Source of the DNA: Spirochaetota bacterium | GTDB lineage: Bacteria; Spirochaetota; Spirochaetia; Treponematales; UBA12059 | Assembly: GCA_018262985.1 (NCBI GenBank) | Contig: JADFDI010000003.1 | Coordinates: 364,249-428,248, forward strand | Length of the DNA: 64,000 bases | Direction of reading: 5' to 3' | Shown here: in pieces, positions 7,217 through 15,671 of the stretch | Layout: every line of letters starts with the position of its first letter | How positions within the stretch are numbered: position 1 is the first letter of the stretch | Position numbers and translations under genes: made by a program | Notes under the pieces: generated by a model | Told to the model about the DNA's origin: nothing | The model's input: only the letters and a program-made list of their open reading frames with translations | The model's database searches: none

Positions 7217-8521
7217 TTAGGAGATTTCCTCGAGCACGAGCGGCGACTTCGCGGGCGCCTCGGTCCCGAACTCGAAGGCCGCCTCGATGAGCGCGCGCGC
7301 GGACTCGAGGCTGCCCTCGTCCTTGCCCCAGACGGTGCAGACCGTCTCGCCCTTCCGCACCTTCTCGCCGGACTTGCGCGCGAAGTGGAAGCCCACGTCC
7401 GGCGCCACGGGGTCGGAGGTCTTGTTGCGGCCGACGCCGAGGTGCACGCCCGCGAGCCCGATGTTCCACGCGTCGATGCGCCGGACGAAGCCGTCCGCGG
7501 GCGCCTTCACCTCGAACGAGTGCTTCGAGCGGTACTTCCCGCGGAGCGCGAGCATCTGGTCCACGTCGCCGCCCTGGGTCCGCACGTTCGCCAGGAACAG
7601 CTTGAGCGCCGAGCCGTCGGCGATGGCCGCGCGGCAGGCGGCCAGGCCTGAGTCGAGGTCCTTCTCGATGCCGGCGGCCACGAGCATCCAGGCGCCGAGG
7701 CGGTAGGTCACCTCCATGAGGTCGTCCGGGCCCTTCCCCTCGAGGCAGTCGAGGGTCTCCTCGATCTCGAGGAAGTTGCCGACCATGCGGCCGAGGGGCT
7801 CGGACATGTCGGTGATGCAGGCGATGACGCGCTTGCCCATCGCGGTGCCCGTGCCCACGAGGCTCTCGGCCAGGCGCCGCGCGTCCGGAAGCGTCTTCAT
7901 GAAGGCGCCGGGCCCGCACTTGACGTCGAACACGAGGCTGTCGGCGCCCTCGGCCACCTTCTTCGAGAGGATGGACGCCGTGATGAGCGGCACGCTCTCC
8001 ACGGTCGCGGTGACGTCGCGGAGCGCGTACAGCTTCTTGTCCGCCGGCACGATCTCGGCCGTCTGGCCGGTCATGGCGAAGCCGTCCTTCTTGATGAAGT
8101 CGCGGAACTCGGCGTTGGAAAGGCCCGTGCGGTAGCCGGGTATCGACTCGAGCTTGTCGAGGGTGCCGCCCGTGTGCCCGAGGGCGCGGCCGCTCATCAT
8201 GGGCACCTTCGCGCCGCGCGCGGCCACCATCGGAGCGAGCACGAGCGAGACCTTGTCGCCGACGCCGCCCGTGGAGTGCTTGTCCACGAAGGGCCCGGCC
8301 AGGCCCGAAAGGTCCATGCTGGCGCCCGAGCGCAGCATCAGGTCGGTCAGGTCGGCGGCCTCGCGGCTCGTCATGCCCTTGAAGAACACGGCCATCAGCC
8401 ACGAGCTCACCTGGTACTCGGGAATCTCGCCCTTCACGTAGCCCTCGACCAGGAAGGCGATTTCCTCGCGCGAGAGCTCGTGCCCGTCGCGCTTCCTCAT
8501 GATGATGTCGACTGCGCGCAT
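7217..8521 (-). CDS. deoA: Thymidine/pyrimidine-nucleoside phosphorylase
   Basis: 434 residues, the family's normal length. The phosphate-binding loop KHSTGGVGDKVS lies at 81-92, followed by the MMSGRALGHTGGTLDKLE signature. The C-terminal pyrimidine-phosphorylase domain includes KSGEKVRKGETV. The enzyme cleaves thymidine or uridine with phosphate to base plus (deoxy)ribose-1-phosphate. Which pyrimidine is preferred cannot be told from sequence. The ribosome-binding site AAGGAGATACGC precedes ATG at 8521. It is the first gene of a deoA-recJ pair. A uracil phosphoribosyltransferase at 13.7 kb would complete uracil salvage. Confidence 0.93.
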   Translation of the reverse strand: MRAVDIIMRKRDGHELSREEIAFLVEGYVKGEIPEYQVSSWLMAVFFKGMTSREAADLTDLMLRSGASMDLSGLAGPFVDKHSTGGVGDKVSLVLAPMVAARGAKVPMMSGRALGHTGGTLDKLESIPGYRTGLSNAEFRDFIKKDGFAMTGQTAEIVPADKKLYALRDVTATVESVPLITASILSKKVAEGADSLVFDVKCGPGAFMKTLPDARRLAESLVGTGTAMGKRVIACITDMSEPLGRMVGNFLEIEETLDCLEGKGPDDLMEVTYRLGAWMLVAAGIEKDLDSGLAACRAAIADGSALKLFLANVRTQGGDVDQMLALRGKYRSKHSFEVKAPADGFVRRIDAWNIGLAGVHLGVGRNKTSDPVAPDVGFHFARKSGEKVRKGETVCTVWGKDEGSLESARALIEAAFEFGTEAPAKSPLVLEEIS

Positions 8522-8564
8522 GCGTATCTCCTTTAAGCCTTCGGTTTCCGTAACGAAAGAACGG

Positions 8565-8584
8565 CCGGCCGCTTCCGCGGCCGG
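8565..8584 (-). terminator. Hairpin terminator downstream of thpR
   Basis: An 8-bp perfect GC stem CCGGCCGC/GCGGCCGG with a 4-nt loop. Read on the minus strand it is followed by CCGTTCTTTCGTTA, moderately T-rich. It is about 150 bp after the thpR stop and 40 bp before the deoA start. Confidence 0.5.
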
Positions 8585-8731
8585 AACCGGGGGCGGGCCC
8601 TCACGCTCGCCGTACCCTCCACGGGGCCCCGCGGCGCCTTTCCCGTCTCGGGCGGCGCCCGATAGGTCCGCGGCCGCCAGCGGGCGTTTCGAGTCCGCTC
8701 CTCGCGCCCCGTCCCGCGCCGGCCGGCGGGT

Positions 8732-9346
8732 TCAGGGCGTAAGGCGCGCGCGTTCGAGCGCCTCGTAGCGGGCGCCTCCCGGCCCGAGGACGGACCTGAA
8801 GAGCGTCACCGCCAGAAAGCGCGCGCTCGCTTGCGCGGAAACCGGCATTGTAGCGAATTCCCGTGCCGCGTCGAAAGGGGGCGCGCCCTTCCTTCCCGGT
8901 CCCGAGGGGGCGCGCGCGAGGGTCAGGTGGCAAAGGAAGGCCCGGTCGGCCTCCGCGTCGGGGTTCGCGATTCCCCGCGTCCGGGCGGCGGCTTCGAGCG
9001 CCGAGCCGACGCGCGCGCGGAGGGCCGCCGCGGAGCGGACTCCTCCCGAGGCGCCGTCCGCGCCGAGCGCCAGCACGCGGGGTTTCCGGCGCGAGGGCAG
9101 GAGGACGAACCTTTCGAAGCGGATTTCCGGCGCCGGAAGGCCCGCCGCCGAGCGGACGGCCTCGCGGGCGGCTTCGACGGCGGGGCTTCCGTCCTCCCCG
9201 AGCTCCCCGAGGAAGGCGAGGGTCAGGTGCCGCCCTTCCGCGCGGGTCCAGCGCCAGTCGGGAAGGGGCGCGCGCCACGCCGCGCAGCCGGCCTCGAGGG
9301 TTTCGAGCCAGGCGCGCCCGGGTTCGAGGGCGATGAAGCATCTCAC
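8732..9346 (-). CDS. thpR: RNA 2',3'-cyclic phosphodiesterase (2'-5' RNA ligase family)
   Basis: 204 residues with the two HxTL catalytic motifs of the 2H phosphoesterase superfamily: HLTLAFLG near 40 and HLTLARAP near 140. It begins MRCFIAL, the usual start of ThpR. It hydrolyses 2',3'-cyclic phosphate ends and can join tRNA halves in vitro; its cellular role is unsettled. It follows recO on the minus strand after a 109-bp gap that contains an isolated copy of the IS terminal-repeat motif. Confidence 0.88.
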   Translation of the reverse strand: MRCFIALEPGRAWLETLEAGCAAWRAPLPDWRWTRAEGRHLTLAFLGELGEDGSPAVEAAREAVRSAAGLPAPEIRFERFVLLPSRRKPRVLALGADGASGGVRSAAALRARVGSALEAAARTRGIANPDAEADRAFLCHLTLARAPSGPGRKGAPPFDAAREFATMPVSAQASARFLAVTLFRSVLGPGGARYEALERARLTP

Positions 9347-9398
9347 GCGAGGCTCCGCGCGCGTCGCGCGGACGGCATCCGCCCCCGGCGACGGGTTT

Positions 9399-9416
9399 CC
9401 CGAAGCTTCGTGACAC
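9399..9416 (+). repeat. Isolated copy of the IS terminal-repeat motif
   Basis: CCCGAAGCTTCGTGACAC matches 18 of 19 positions (one G missing) of the right terminal repeat of the IS at 31368-32605. It lies about 53 bp before the thpR start with no transposase nearby. Confidence 0.75.
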
Positions 9417-9455
9417 CCTTCGAAGGATGCCGTCGCCGATCCGCTCCCCGGGACC

Positions 9456-10229
9456 TCACAATATGCCGCTCCCGGTCTGGACGCTGCGCAGGGGACCCTC
9501 GCAGGCGGCCGCGGCCAGCTCGAAGGCGACGAGCTTCAGGGCCGCGAGCGAGCGGGCCTCGACGCCCGCGCGCAAGGAGTCGCGGAAAGGCAGGTCTTCC
9601 GTCGACTCGAGGTAGCGCGCGGCGCCCGCGCCCAGTTCAGGCGCGCGCGCGAGCCCGCCCTCGCGTCCCGAGGCCTCGGCGCAGGGGGCGCAGAGGAAGC
9701 CTTCCTCCGACGAGAGCCGCAGGGCTTCCCCCGGCGCGAAGGCGCGGCCGCAGCGGGCGCACGATCGCGTGTCGGGCTTGACGCCGAGGAGGCCCGCGAG
9801 CCGCCAGGCGAACTGGACGGCGGCGTAGTCCACCTTGTCGCCCTCGGCCTCGCGGAGCGCGGACAGGGCATCGACGAAGAGCGCGTGGCCGGCCGCGTGC
9901 TCGCCGCCGCCCGAATCGGTGCGCATGAGGCACTCCGCGGCGAAGCTCGCGGCCCAGATGCGGCGCAGGTCCTCGCGGAGGCCGGGGAAGGATTCGGTCG
10001 CGTCGAAGTCCGTGAGCTTCACGAGCTCGCGGGCCGGGTCGCGGTAGATCCAGGCGCGGCCCGAGTTCCAGGGCGAGGCCAGCGAGCGCAGCTTGCTCTT
10101 GCCGCCGCCGAAGACGAAGGCGTCCACGAGGCCCGCCTCGGGCGAGAGCAGGGTGACTATTCGGATGCCTGAAGGGCCTTCGCGGCCGTGGAGCACGACC
10201 GCGTCGAAGCACTGGGTGCGCGGGGCCAC
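9456..10229 (-). CDS. recO: DNA repair protein RecO
   Basis: 257 residues. The N-terminal OB-fold region (DAVVLHGREGPSGIRIVTLLS) is typical of RecO. A four-cysteine zinc site, CARCG...CAPC, lies at about residues 142-170, as in the Deinococcus/Bacillus form. RecO with RecR loads RecA onto SSB-coated DNA after RecJ resection, and recJ is 2.2 kb away. It follows the rhomboid gene by 4 bp, so it is the third gene of an outer-membrane protein-rhomboid-recO operon. Confidence 0.88.
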   Translation of the reverse strand: MAPRTQCFDAVVLHGREGPSGIRIVTLLSPEAGLVDAFVFGGGKSKLRSLASPWNSGRAWIYRDPARELVKLTDFDATESFPGLREDLRRIWAASFAAECLMRTDSGGGEHAAGHALFVDALSALREAEGDKVDYAAVQFAWRLAGLLGVKPDTRSCARCGRAFAPGEALRLSSEEGFLCAPCAEASGREGGLARAPELGAGAARYLESTEDLPFRDSLRAGVEARSLAALKLVAFELAAAACEGPLRSVQTGSGIL

Positions 10230-10233
10230 GGCG

Positions 10234-11007
10234 CTACTCGAGGATGGTCCACTCGACGCCGTCCGAGGCGCCCGAGACCGGGGGCCTCGGACGCGCGCCT
10301 CCCGCGAGCTTGGCCAGCAGCCAACCCGCGGCGAAGCCGCCGACGTGGGCCATCCAGGCCACTCCGCCCGAGGCGCCGCCGAGTCCGTTCACCAGCTGCA
10401 GGACGAACCAGAGCCCGATGACGAACAGGGCGGGCAGGCCCGTCGGCACGAAGCCGAAGGCCAGCACGTAGACGCGGTTCCGCGGGAAGAAGGCCAGGTA
10501 GGCGCCGAGCACGCCGGAGATGGCGCCCGAGGCGCCTATCATCGGCGAGAGGAGGCCCCGCCCCGTCAGCGCGGCTTCCGCCACATGGGCCGCGACCCCC
10601 GCGACGCCGGAAAGCAGGTAGAGCAGCGCGAAGCGCGTCCTCCCCATCCGGTCCTCGACGTTGTCGCCGAAGATCCACAGGTAGAGGAGGTTCCCGAAGA
10701 GGTGGCCGAAGCTTCCGTGCAGGAACATCGAGGTGATCGCCGTCAGGTAGACCCAGACCGGCGTCTCGCCGAGGCCGGGCGCGAGGTAGACGCGGCGCGT
10801 CCACGGGTCCGCCACGCGCCGGTCCTGAGTCGTGAGGTCGCGGCCCTCGATCAGCTCTTGCGGTACGGCCCCCAGCGAAGCGGCCGCGCGCGGGTCGGCC
10901 CCGCACTGCTGCAGGAAGAGGAAGACCGCGACGTTGAGCGCCACGAGGGCCAGGACGACGGGCGTCGGGCCGCGGCGGCGCCCGTTCTCGTCGCCGATCG
11001 GGAACAC
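10234..11007 (-). CDS. Rhomboid family intramembrane serine protease
   Basis: 257 residues with about six membrane segments. Catalytic Ser160 lies in GASGAISG; the partner His is in the AHVGGF helix near 220; the HGSFGHLFGN loop (98-106) carries the conserved His/Asn. The protein is cytoplasmic-membrane bound and cleaves other membrane proteins within the bilayer. A soluble loop of about 55 residues after the first helix replaces the usual L1 insertion. The gene lies between an exported beta-barrel gene and recO with 3-4 bp gaps; no substrate is implied. Confidence 0.9.
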   Translation of the reverse strand: MFPIGDENGRRRGPTPVVLALVALNVAVFLFLQQCGADPRAAASLGAVPQELIEGRDLTTQDRRVADPWTRRVYLAPGLGETPVWVYLTAITSMFLHGSFGHLFGNLLYLWIFGDNVEDRMGRTRFALLYLLSGVAGVAAHVAEAALTGRGLLSPMIGASGAISGVLGAYLAFFPRNRVYVLAFGFVPTGLPALFVIGLWFVLQLVNGLGGASGGVAWMAHVGGFAAGWLLAKLAGGARPRPPVSGASDGVEWTILE

Positions 11008-11010
11008 GGC

Positions 11011-11487
11011 TTACTTGCCGGAGATCCGGTAGCGGACGCCGAGGCCGCCGCCCCCCACGAAGTCGGTGGCGGGTACCAGGGCCATGCCGAGGGCCAGCTC
11101 GAGGTAGAGCTCGATCGGAGCCTTGCGGAAGGTGTAGTCGAGGCCGAAGGGCAGCATCAGCGCCACGGAGATCGGGTCGCCGATCGAGACCAGCGCGCCG
11201 GCGCCGACGAAGGGCACGATGTCCTCGCCCTCTATTACGAAGGTGCCGGGAAAGGCCAGCACGTAGTCCGCGCGGAGCGAAAGCCGGGCGCCGTTCGCGT
11301 TGGCGAAGTCCCAGGCCACCACGCCGTCGATCCAGCTCGAGCGGGTCAGGTCGAAGCCGACGGTCAGGCCCGTCGGCGAGCCGAGGTAGACGCCGAGGCC
11401 GACGGGGCCGCGGGCGGGCGCGGCGAGGACGGGGGCCGCGAGGGCGGCCACGACGAGGACGAGGACCAGGGCGGGCTTGCTGCGCAT
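11011..11487 (-). CDS. Small outer-membrane beta-barrel protein, hypothetical
   Basis: 158 residues. An N-terminal signal peptide (charged MRSKP, then a run of Leu/Val/Ala, cleavage near VLAAPA) precedes alternating hydrophobic strands rich in Gly and aromatics, ending in VRYRISGK. This layout fits an eight-stranded outer-membrane barrel. It resembles small spirochaete barrels of the DUF3996 type but I do not recognise a named family. It is the first gene of the operon with rhomboid and recO, 3 bp apart. Confidence 0.65.
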   Translation of the reverse strand: MRSKPALVLVLVVAALAAPVLAAPARGPVGLGVYLGSPTGLTVGFDLTRSSWIDGVVAWDFANANGARLSLRADYVLAFPGTFVIEGEDIVPFVGAGALVSIGDPISVALMLPFGLDYTFRKAPIELYLELALGMALVPATDFVGGGGLGVRYRISGK

Positions 11488-11570
11488 GCTTTGCTCCGAT
11501 GATGGCGTTCGTTCCGGCTTCCGTCAGGGCGGCGCGCGCCCCCCGACAGGCCGGTCTGCGGTCAGGGCAT

Positions 11571-11599
11571 AGCATAACGAAATCGGTATCCGGAGCAAA
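11571..11599 (-). promoter_or_regulatory. Putative promoter of the outer-membrane protein-rhomboid-recO operon
   Basis: On the minus strand TTTGCT (11599-11594), a 17-bp spacer and TATGCT (11576-11571). The predicted start near 11564 gives a leader of about 75 nt to ATG 11487. Confidence 0.45.
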
Positions 11600-11632
11600 G
11601 GCCCGCGGCCGACGGGCCTGTCCCGGGCCCGA

Positions 11633-11651
11633 CCCGGAAGCTTCGTGACAC
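11633..11651 (+). repeat. Isolated copy of the IS terminal-repeat motif
   Basis: CCCGGAAGCTTCGTGACAC is identical to 19 nt of the right terminal repeat of the IS at 32586-32604. It lies 51 bp before the HAD hydrolase start. Confidence 0.85.
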
Positions 11652-11701
11652 CCCGTTCGTATTGCCCCCCCGCCCGCGCCCGTGCTATCTAGAGAAGCAA
11701 C

Positions 11702-12370
11702 ATGATCAAGCGCCTCCTCCTCGACCTCGACTCGACCCTCTACCATCCCTCCGTCGGCATGGAGGCGGAGATCATCGCCCGCATGAACGCCGTCGTCGCG
11801 CGGCTGCTCGGCCTCCCCCTCGAGGAAGCCGCCGAGCTCCGGCGCGTCAGCGCGAAGGCCTACGGCACCACGCTCGAGTGGCTCATGGCCGAGCACGGCT
11901 TCGACGACCCGGACGGCTACTACGCCGAGGTGCATCCCGAGGGAGAGGAGTACATGCTCCGCCCCGACCCGGCGCTCCGCGCCACGCTCGAGGCCATCCC
12001 CTTGCCCAAGGCCATCTTCACCAACGCGCCCGCCGAACACGCCGAGCGCGTAATCCGCCGCCTCGGCCTCGAGGGCGTCTTCGACCGGGTCTTCGACATA
12101 CGCTGGAACGGCAACCGCGGCAAACCGCACGCCGACGCCTTCCGCCGCGTGTGCGCCGAGCTCGGCGTGGAGCCGCGCGAGGCGGTCTTCGTCGACGACA
12201 TACCCCGTTACGTCGCGGGCTTCATCGCCTGCGGCGGCCACGGCGTGCTCATCGACCACGACGACAGGCGGCCCGACGCCGACATGGTCCGCGTGCGGAC
12301 CCTGGACGAGCTCGGGCCCCTCCTCCGGGACGGCGCCTTCGCCTGGCGCCAGGCCGGCATGTTCGACTGA
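11702..12370 (+). CDS. HAD-superfamily hydrolase, pyrimidine 5'-nucleotidase-like
   Basis: 222 residues. HAD motif I is DLDSTLY (Asp8, Asp10), motif II is the Thr in FTNAP, motif III is the Lys in RGKPH, and motif IV is VFVDDIPR. The helical cap and the motif spacing match the SDT1/pyrimidine 5'-nucleotidase group, which dephosphorylates UMP/CMP; substrate assignment by similarity alone is weak. A possible promoter (TTGCCC, 18 bp, TATCTA at 11686-11691) would put the transcript start only a few bases before ATG, with almost no leader. Confidence 0.8.
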   Translation: MIKRLLLDLDSTLYHPSVGMEAEIIARMNAVVARLLGLPLEEAAELRRVSAKAYGTTLEWLMAEHGFDDPDGYYAEVHPEGEEYMLRPDPALRATLEAIPLPKAIFTNAPAEHAERVIRRLGLEGVFDRVFDIRWNGNRGKPHADAFRRVCAELGVEPREAVFVDDIPRYVAGFIACGGHGVLIDHDDRRPDADMVRVRTLDELGPLLRDGAFAWRQAGMFD

Positions 12371-12387
12371 GCGCGCGAGGAGCCTCC

Positions 12388-12927
12388 ATGAACTTCCCGA
12401 ATCCCTTCGATCGCGCTCCCGCCCTCCGGCGCTCCGGCGACGCCCTGACGCTCGGACCGAATCCGGCGCGCCGCTTCGTCTTCCCGCTCTCGGGGCTCGC
12501 CATCCTCTTCGCCTTCGGCGGCGGCATTCCGAAGCCCCTCTTCTGGGTCCTCGCCGCCACCGCGGCCGTCGCCCTGCTCGGCGTCGACTCGTGGAGCTTC
12601 GACCTCCGCCGGCGCGTCGTCCGGCGCCGCGTCGGCGTACTGCCCTTGGCCCGCTCCTGGGGCTTCGACTTCGACCAAGTGTCCGACGTCCGGCTCTCCG
12701 AGGCCCTGCCGCCGCAGCGCGCGCGGGCCGGCATGGAGGCGGCCCCCCGCGATCCCGCCGCGGCCCTCCTCGGCGCCGACCGCCCCGGCTGGCACAGCCT
12801 CTCGCTCGACCTCGAGAACGGCAAGAGCGTCACCCTCGCCGCCGTCCCGCCCTTCGCCGCCGCAAAGCTCGAGGCCGTCGCCGCGACCCTCTCGGAGCAG
12901 TGCGGCTTCTACCTCTCGCGTTCTTGA
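12388..12927 (+). CDS. Hypothetical membrane-anchored protein
   Basis: 179 residues from ATG 12388 with GAGGAGCC as ribosome-binding site. Two hydrophobic segments (about 32-44 and 48-62) are followed by a soluble region with WSFDLRRRVVRRRVGVLPLARSW and a late SLSLDLENGKSVTLA. The layout of two short helices then a beta-rich domain resembles bacterial PH-like membrane proteins, but I do not recognise a family. It follows the HAD gene by 17 bp and is probably cotranscribed. Confidence 0.6.
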   Translation: MNFPNPFDRAPALRRSGDALTLGPNPARRFVFPLSGLAILFAFGGGIPKPLFWVLAATAAVALLGVDSWSFDLRRRVVRRRVGVLPLARSWGFDFDQVSDVRLSEALPPQRARAGMEAAPRDPAAALLGADRPGWHSLSLDLENGKSVTLAAVPPFAAAKLEAVAATLSEQCGFYLSRS

Positions 12928-13022
12928 CCCATCGGGGAAGTCCGGCCTAAGCTGTGGCGATACCGACAGGCATCGACCACGCGAATCCGGGCCGCCATCC
13001 CGAGCCCGGGAAGGATAGCCCC

Positions 13023-13604
13023 ATGAGCAAGAAGACCGTCCTCGTCAACCTCTCCAACCGCCACATGCACCTTTCGCGCGCCGACGTCGAAGCCCTCTTC
13101 GGCCCCGGCTACCAGCTCTGCAAGACCAAGGACCTCATGCAGCCGGGGCAGTTCGCCTGCGAGGAAGGCGTCTCCGTGGTCGGCCCCAAGGGCCGCTTCG
13201 ACAACGTGCGCATCCTGGGGCCCGAGCGCCCCGAGACCCAGGTCGAGATCATGGCCTCCGACGCCTTCAAGCTCGGCGTCAAGGACGTGCCCTGCCGCGA
13301 GTCCGGCAAGATCGAGGGCACGCCCGGCTTCACGCTCGAGGGCCCCTACGGCAAGGTGGTCAAGGACAAGGGCCTCATCGTGGCCATGCGCCACGTCCAC
13401 CTCGACCCCGCCAGCGCCGCGCGCATGGGACTCGCCGACAAGCAGCTCGTCAAGCTCCGGGTGGGAAGCGAGCGCGCCGCCACCTTCGAGAAGGTCCTGC
13501 TCCGCGTCAGCGACAAGTTCGCCGCCGAGGCCCACCTCGACTTCGACGAGGGCAACGCGGTCGGCATCGGCAACGGCGCCGAGGGCGAGATCATCGTCGA
13601 CTGA
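13023..13604 (+). CDS. pduL: Phosphate propanoyltransferase/phosphotransacetylase PduL
   Basis: 193 residues. Two PduL metal-binding motifs are clear: [10 protein letters not shown] near residues 9-18 and MRHVHLDP near 121. ATG 13023 is preferred to the in-frame ATG at 12954 because the family begins a few residues before NLSNRH and a GGAAGGA sequence precedes it. It interconverts acyl-CoA and acyl phosphate, the first half of ATP-forming acetate or propionate production. No microcompartment shell gene is nearby and there is no encapsulation-peptide-like N-terminus, so a free housekeeping Pta role, as in other fermentative spirochaetes, is inferred. Confidence 0.9.
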   Translation: MSKKTVLVNLSNRHMHLSRADVEALFGPGYQLCKTKDLMQPGQFACEEGVSVVGPKGRFDNVRILGPERPETQVEIMASDAFKLGVKDVPCRESGKIEGTPGFTLEGPYGKVVKDKGLIVAMRHVHLDPASAARMGLADKQLVKLRVGSERAATFEKVLLRVSDKFAAEAHLDFDEGNAVGIGNGAEGEIIVD

Positions 13605-13687
13605 CCCGAGCCCGGAGCGCCGCCCGGGGACGCCGCTCCTCGGGCGGCGCCCGCGTCGACCGCACACGACTATCCGACGGAGGCGAC

Positions 13688-14752
13688 ATGAACCGCGTGG
13701 TGCTCAAGGCCCAGGACCTGGACGGCTACCTGACCGAATCCGACAAGGCGCAACTCGAGCGCATGGACGCCCTCTACCGCGAGGCCATGCTCTCCTTCTC
13801 GATTCTCTCCTCGTCGCGATCGGACGCCGAGCGCCGCCGCGAGGAGACGCGCCTCATCGACCGCTACAACGAGATGGGCGCCTTCATGAAGGAGATCTGC
13901 GCCGCCGAGCCGCGCGTCCAGGTCTATTCCTTCACCACCCCGCAGGAGAACCACGGCGAGGCGAGCCGCCTCATCGCCAAGCTCCGAGACCAGCGCACCC
14001 AGCGCCAGGAGTTCGTCTACTACACGCAGCGCGCGTACGAGCTCCTGTTCAACCAGGCCTGGGGCCAGGCCAAGAGCGAGAACAAGAACTACCTCATCGT
14101 CAAGACGCCCGTCGCCCTGCCCGTGCAGAACTTCGCGGTGCACAAGATCCCGAACATCGACCACGAGATCAACGAGACGGTCATGTGCGTCATGCTCCGG
14201 GGCGCGCTCCTGCCCTCGATCATCGTGTCGAAGGAAATCCAGGAGTACTCGTCCACCGGCTACGTCACGCCCTTCGCCCTGTTCAAGATCAAGCGCGACG
14301 ATACCAAGCACGAGGACACCATGGAGTACGTCCTCGACCTCGACCGCTCCTACTTCAAGCCCGAGGAGCTCGACGGCAAGGACCTCGTGTTCGCCGACCC
14401 CATGAACGCCACGGGCGGCTCCCTCGTCACCGTGGTCAAGTACATCCTCGACCTCGGGGTCAAGCCGCGCTCCATCCGCTTCTTCAACATCATCAGCGCC
14501 CTGAAGGGCGCGCTCCGCATCGTGCGCGCCGTGGACAACATGACCGTCCACACGCTCTGGATGGACCCGGTGCTCAACGAGCTCGCCTACATCATGCCGG
14601 GCCTGGGGGACGCGGGCGACCGCATCAACGGCCGGGACGAGGACGAGACCCCGCGCGACATCCTCCAGCTCATCGCCGACTACGGCGCCAACATCGCCAA
14701 CCTCTACCGCTCGCAGATCCGCACCATTGAAGAGACGGTCCTCAGGCGATGA
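13688..14752 (+). CDS. upp: Uracil phosphoribosyltransferase with long N-terminal extension
   Basis: 354 residues against about 210 for ordinary Upp. The C-terminal part is clearly UPRTase: [11 protein letters not shown] (167-177), PRPP loop [10 protein letters not shown] (236-245) and the uracil-binding [12 protein letters not shown] near 295. The first 110 residues form a charged helical region with no recognised domain. The reaction is uracil plus PRPP to UMP and PPi, working with the deoA product. It is followed with a 4-bp ATGA overlap by a TPR lipoprotein. What the N-terminal domain does is unknown; it could be regulatory or an oligomerisation element. Confidence 0.87.
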   Translation: MNRVVLKAQDLDGYLTESDKAQLERMDALYREAMLSFSILSSSRSDAERRREETRLIDRYNEMGAFMKEICAAEPRVQVYSFTTPQENHGEASRLIAKLRDQRTQRQEFVYYTQRAYELLFNQAWGQAKSENKNYLIVKTPVALPVQNFAVHKIPNIDHEINETVMCVMLRGALLPSIIVSKEIQEYSSTGYVTPFALFKIKRDDTKHEDTMEYVLDLDRSYFKPEELDGKDLVFADPMNATGGSLVTVVKYILDLGVKPRSIRFFNIISALKGALRIVRAVDNMTVHTLWMDPVLNELAYIMPGLGDAGDRINGRDEDETPRDILQLIADYGANIANLYRSQIRTIEETVLRR

Positions 14753-15486
14753 GTGTCACGAAGCTTCCGGGACGAAGGCGACCGGGGCCCGCGCGGTTCC
14801 GCGCGGTACTCTTGCTCGCGCTGCTCGTCCCATGGGCCCCGCTCCAGCTGTCGTCCTGCGCCTCGGCCCCCGAGCGGCGCCTCCTCGCGGCCGAGTGGTT
14901 CGCGCTGGGCAACGCCCGCTTCGCGAAAAAGGAATGGACCGAGGCCGCCGCCGCCTACGAGCGAGCCCTCGCGTTCGACGAGGACCTCGCCGGCGCCCGC
15001 TTCAACCTCGCGCGCTCGCTCGCCGAGCTCAAGCGCGCCGCCGCTGCCCTCGAGGCCCTCGGGCCGCTCGTGGAGTCCGCGCCGGAAAACTCCGAGTACC
15101 TCTCGCTCAAGGCCTACGTGCTCTGGCTCTCGGGCGACGCCGAGGCGGCGCGCGAAGCTTACGCGGCGCTCGCGGCCCTCGTGCCGGAGGACCCGAAAAC
15201 GAAGTACAACCTGGCCGTCCTCGACGAGGCCGCCGGGAATTTCGCGGCCGCGCGGGACGCCTTCGCGGCCCTGGCCGCCCTCGACCCGAAGGACGCCGAC
15301 TCGCTCGGCCGCCTCGCGGCCTGCGAGGAAGCCCTCGGGAACCTGCCCGCCGCCATCGCCGCGCTCGAGGCCTACCTCAAGCTGAAGGGCGGAGACGCCG
15401 CCGCGAAGGCGAAGCTCGAGGCGCTCAAGGCCCCTCCCGCGCCGCCGGCGGACGAGGGCGCGACGCCCGGGGCCGACGCCCCGTAG
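14749..15486 (+). CDS. TPR-repeat lipoprotein
   Basis: 245 residues. A basic N-terminus and hydrophobic stretch end at the lipobox LSSC (Cys about 37), so export and lipidation are expected. Four to five TPR-like helical pairs follow ([20 protein letters not shown] and similar), and the tail is Pro/Ala rich. ATG 14749 overlaps the upp stop (ATGA). The first eight codons (MSVTKLPG) are the IS-end-like motif at 14752-14771, so the native N-terminus may have been replaced or extended. A TPR lipoprotein usually scaffolds envelope complexes; partner unknown. Confidence 0.8.
   Translation: MSVTKLPGRRRPGPARFRAVLLLALLVPWAPLQLSSCASAPERRLLAAEWFALGNARFAKKEWTEAAAAYERALAFDEDLAGARFNLARSLAELKRAAAALEALGPLVESAPENSEYLSLKAYVLWLSGDAEAAREAYAALAALVPEDPKTKYNLAVLDEAAGNFAAARDAFAALAALDPKDADSLGRLAACEEALGNLPAAIAALEAYLKLKGGDAAAKAKLEALKAPPAPPADEGATPGADAP
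14752..14771 (-). repeat. Isolated copy of the IS terminal-repeat motif inside a gene start
   Basis: AGTGTCACGAAGCTTCCGGG, all 20 nt identical to the IS left terminal repeat at 31368-31387. It encodes residues 2-8 of the TPR lipoprotein. Confidence 0.85.
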
Positions 15487-15500
15487 CGCGGCGTCCGGGT

Positions 15501-15533
15501 CCGGGCTTTCCCGCGGGCCCGGCCTAATTTTTT
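15501..15533 (+). terminator. Rho-independent terminator after the TPR lipoprotein
   Basis: Stem CCGGGC/GCCCGG (15501-15506, 15517-15522) with a GC-rich loop, then CCTAA and a run of six T (15528-15533). It closes the upp-TPR unit 15 bp after the stop. Confidence 0.75.
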
Positions 15534-15671
15534 ATCGCGCACTTCGAAAGCGTGGTGGCGTATACTGCCCAGCCGTGCCGGAGCAACCCGGTGGCGGACC
15601 GCGGCGGTCCGCCCGGGGGGAGGGAAACCCGCGCGCCTTCCCGCGCCTTCCCGCCGGATACAGGTGGCCGC

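Noticed and set aside
12954..13022. Upstream ATG as start of PduL
   Set aside because: The first 23 residues would be unlike any PduL N-terminus, and the ATG at 13023 fits the family and has a purine-rich leader.
15540..15671. Sigma-28 promoter for the chemotaxis receptor
   Set aside because: No TAAA-N15-GCCGATAA-like pair is seen; only an isolated TATACT at 15561 without a convincing -35.
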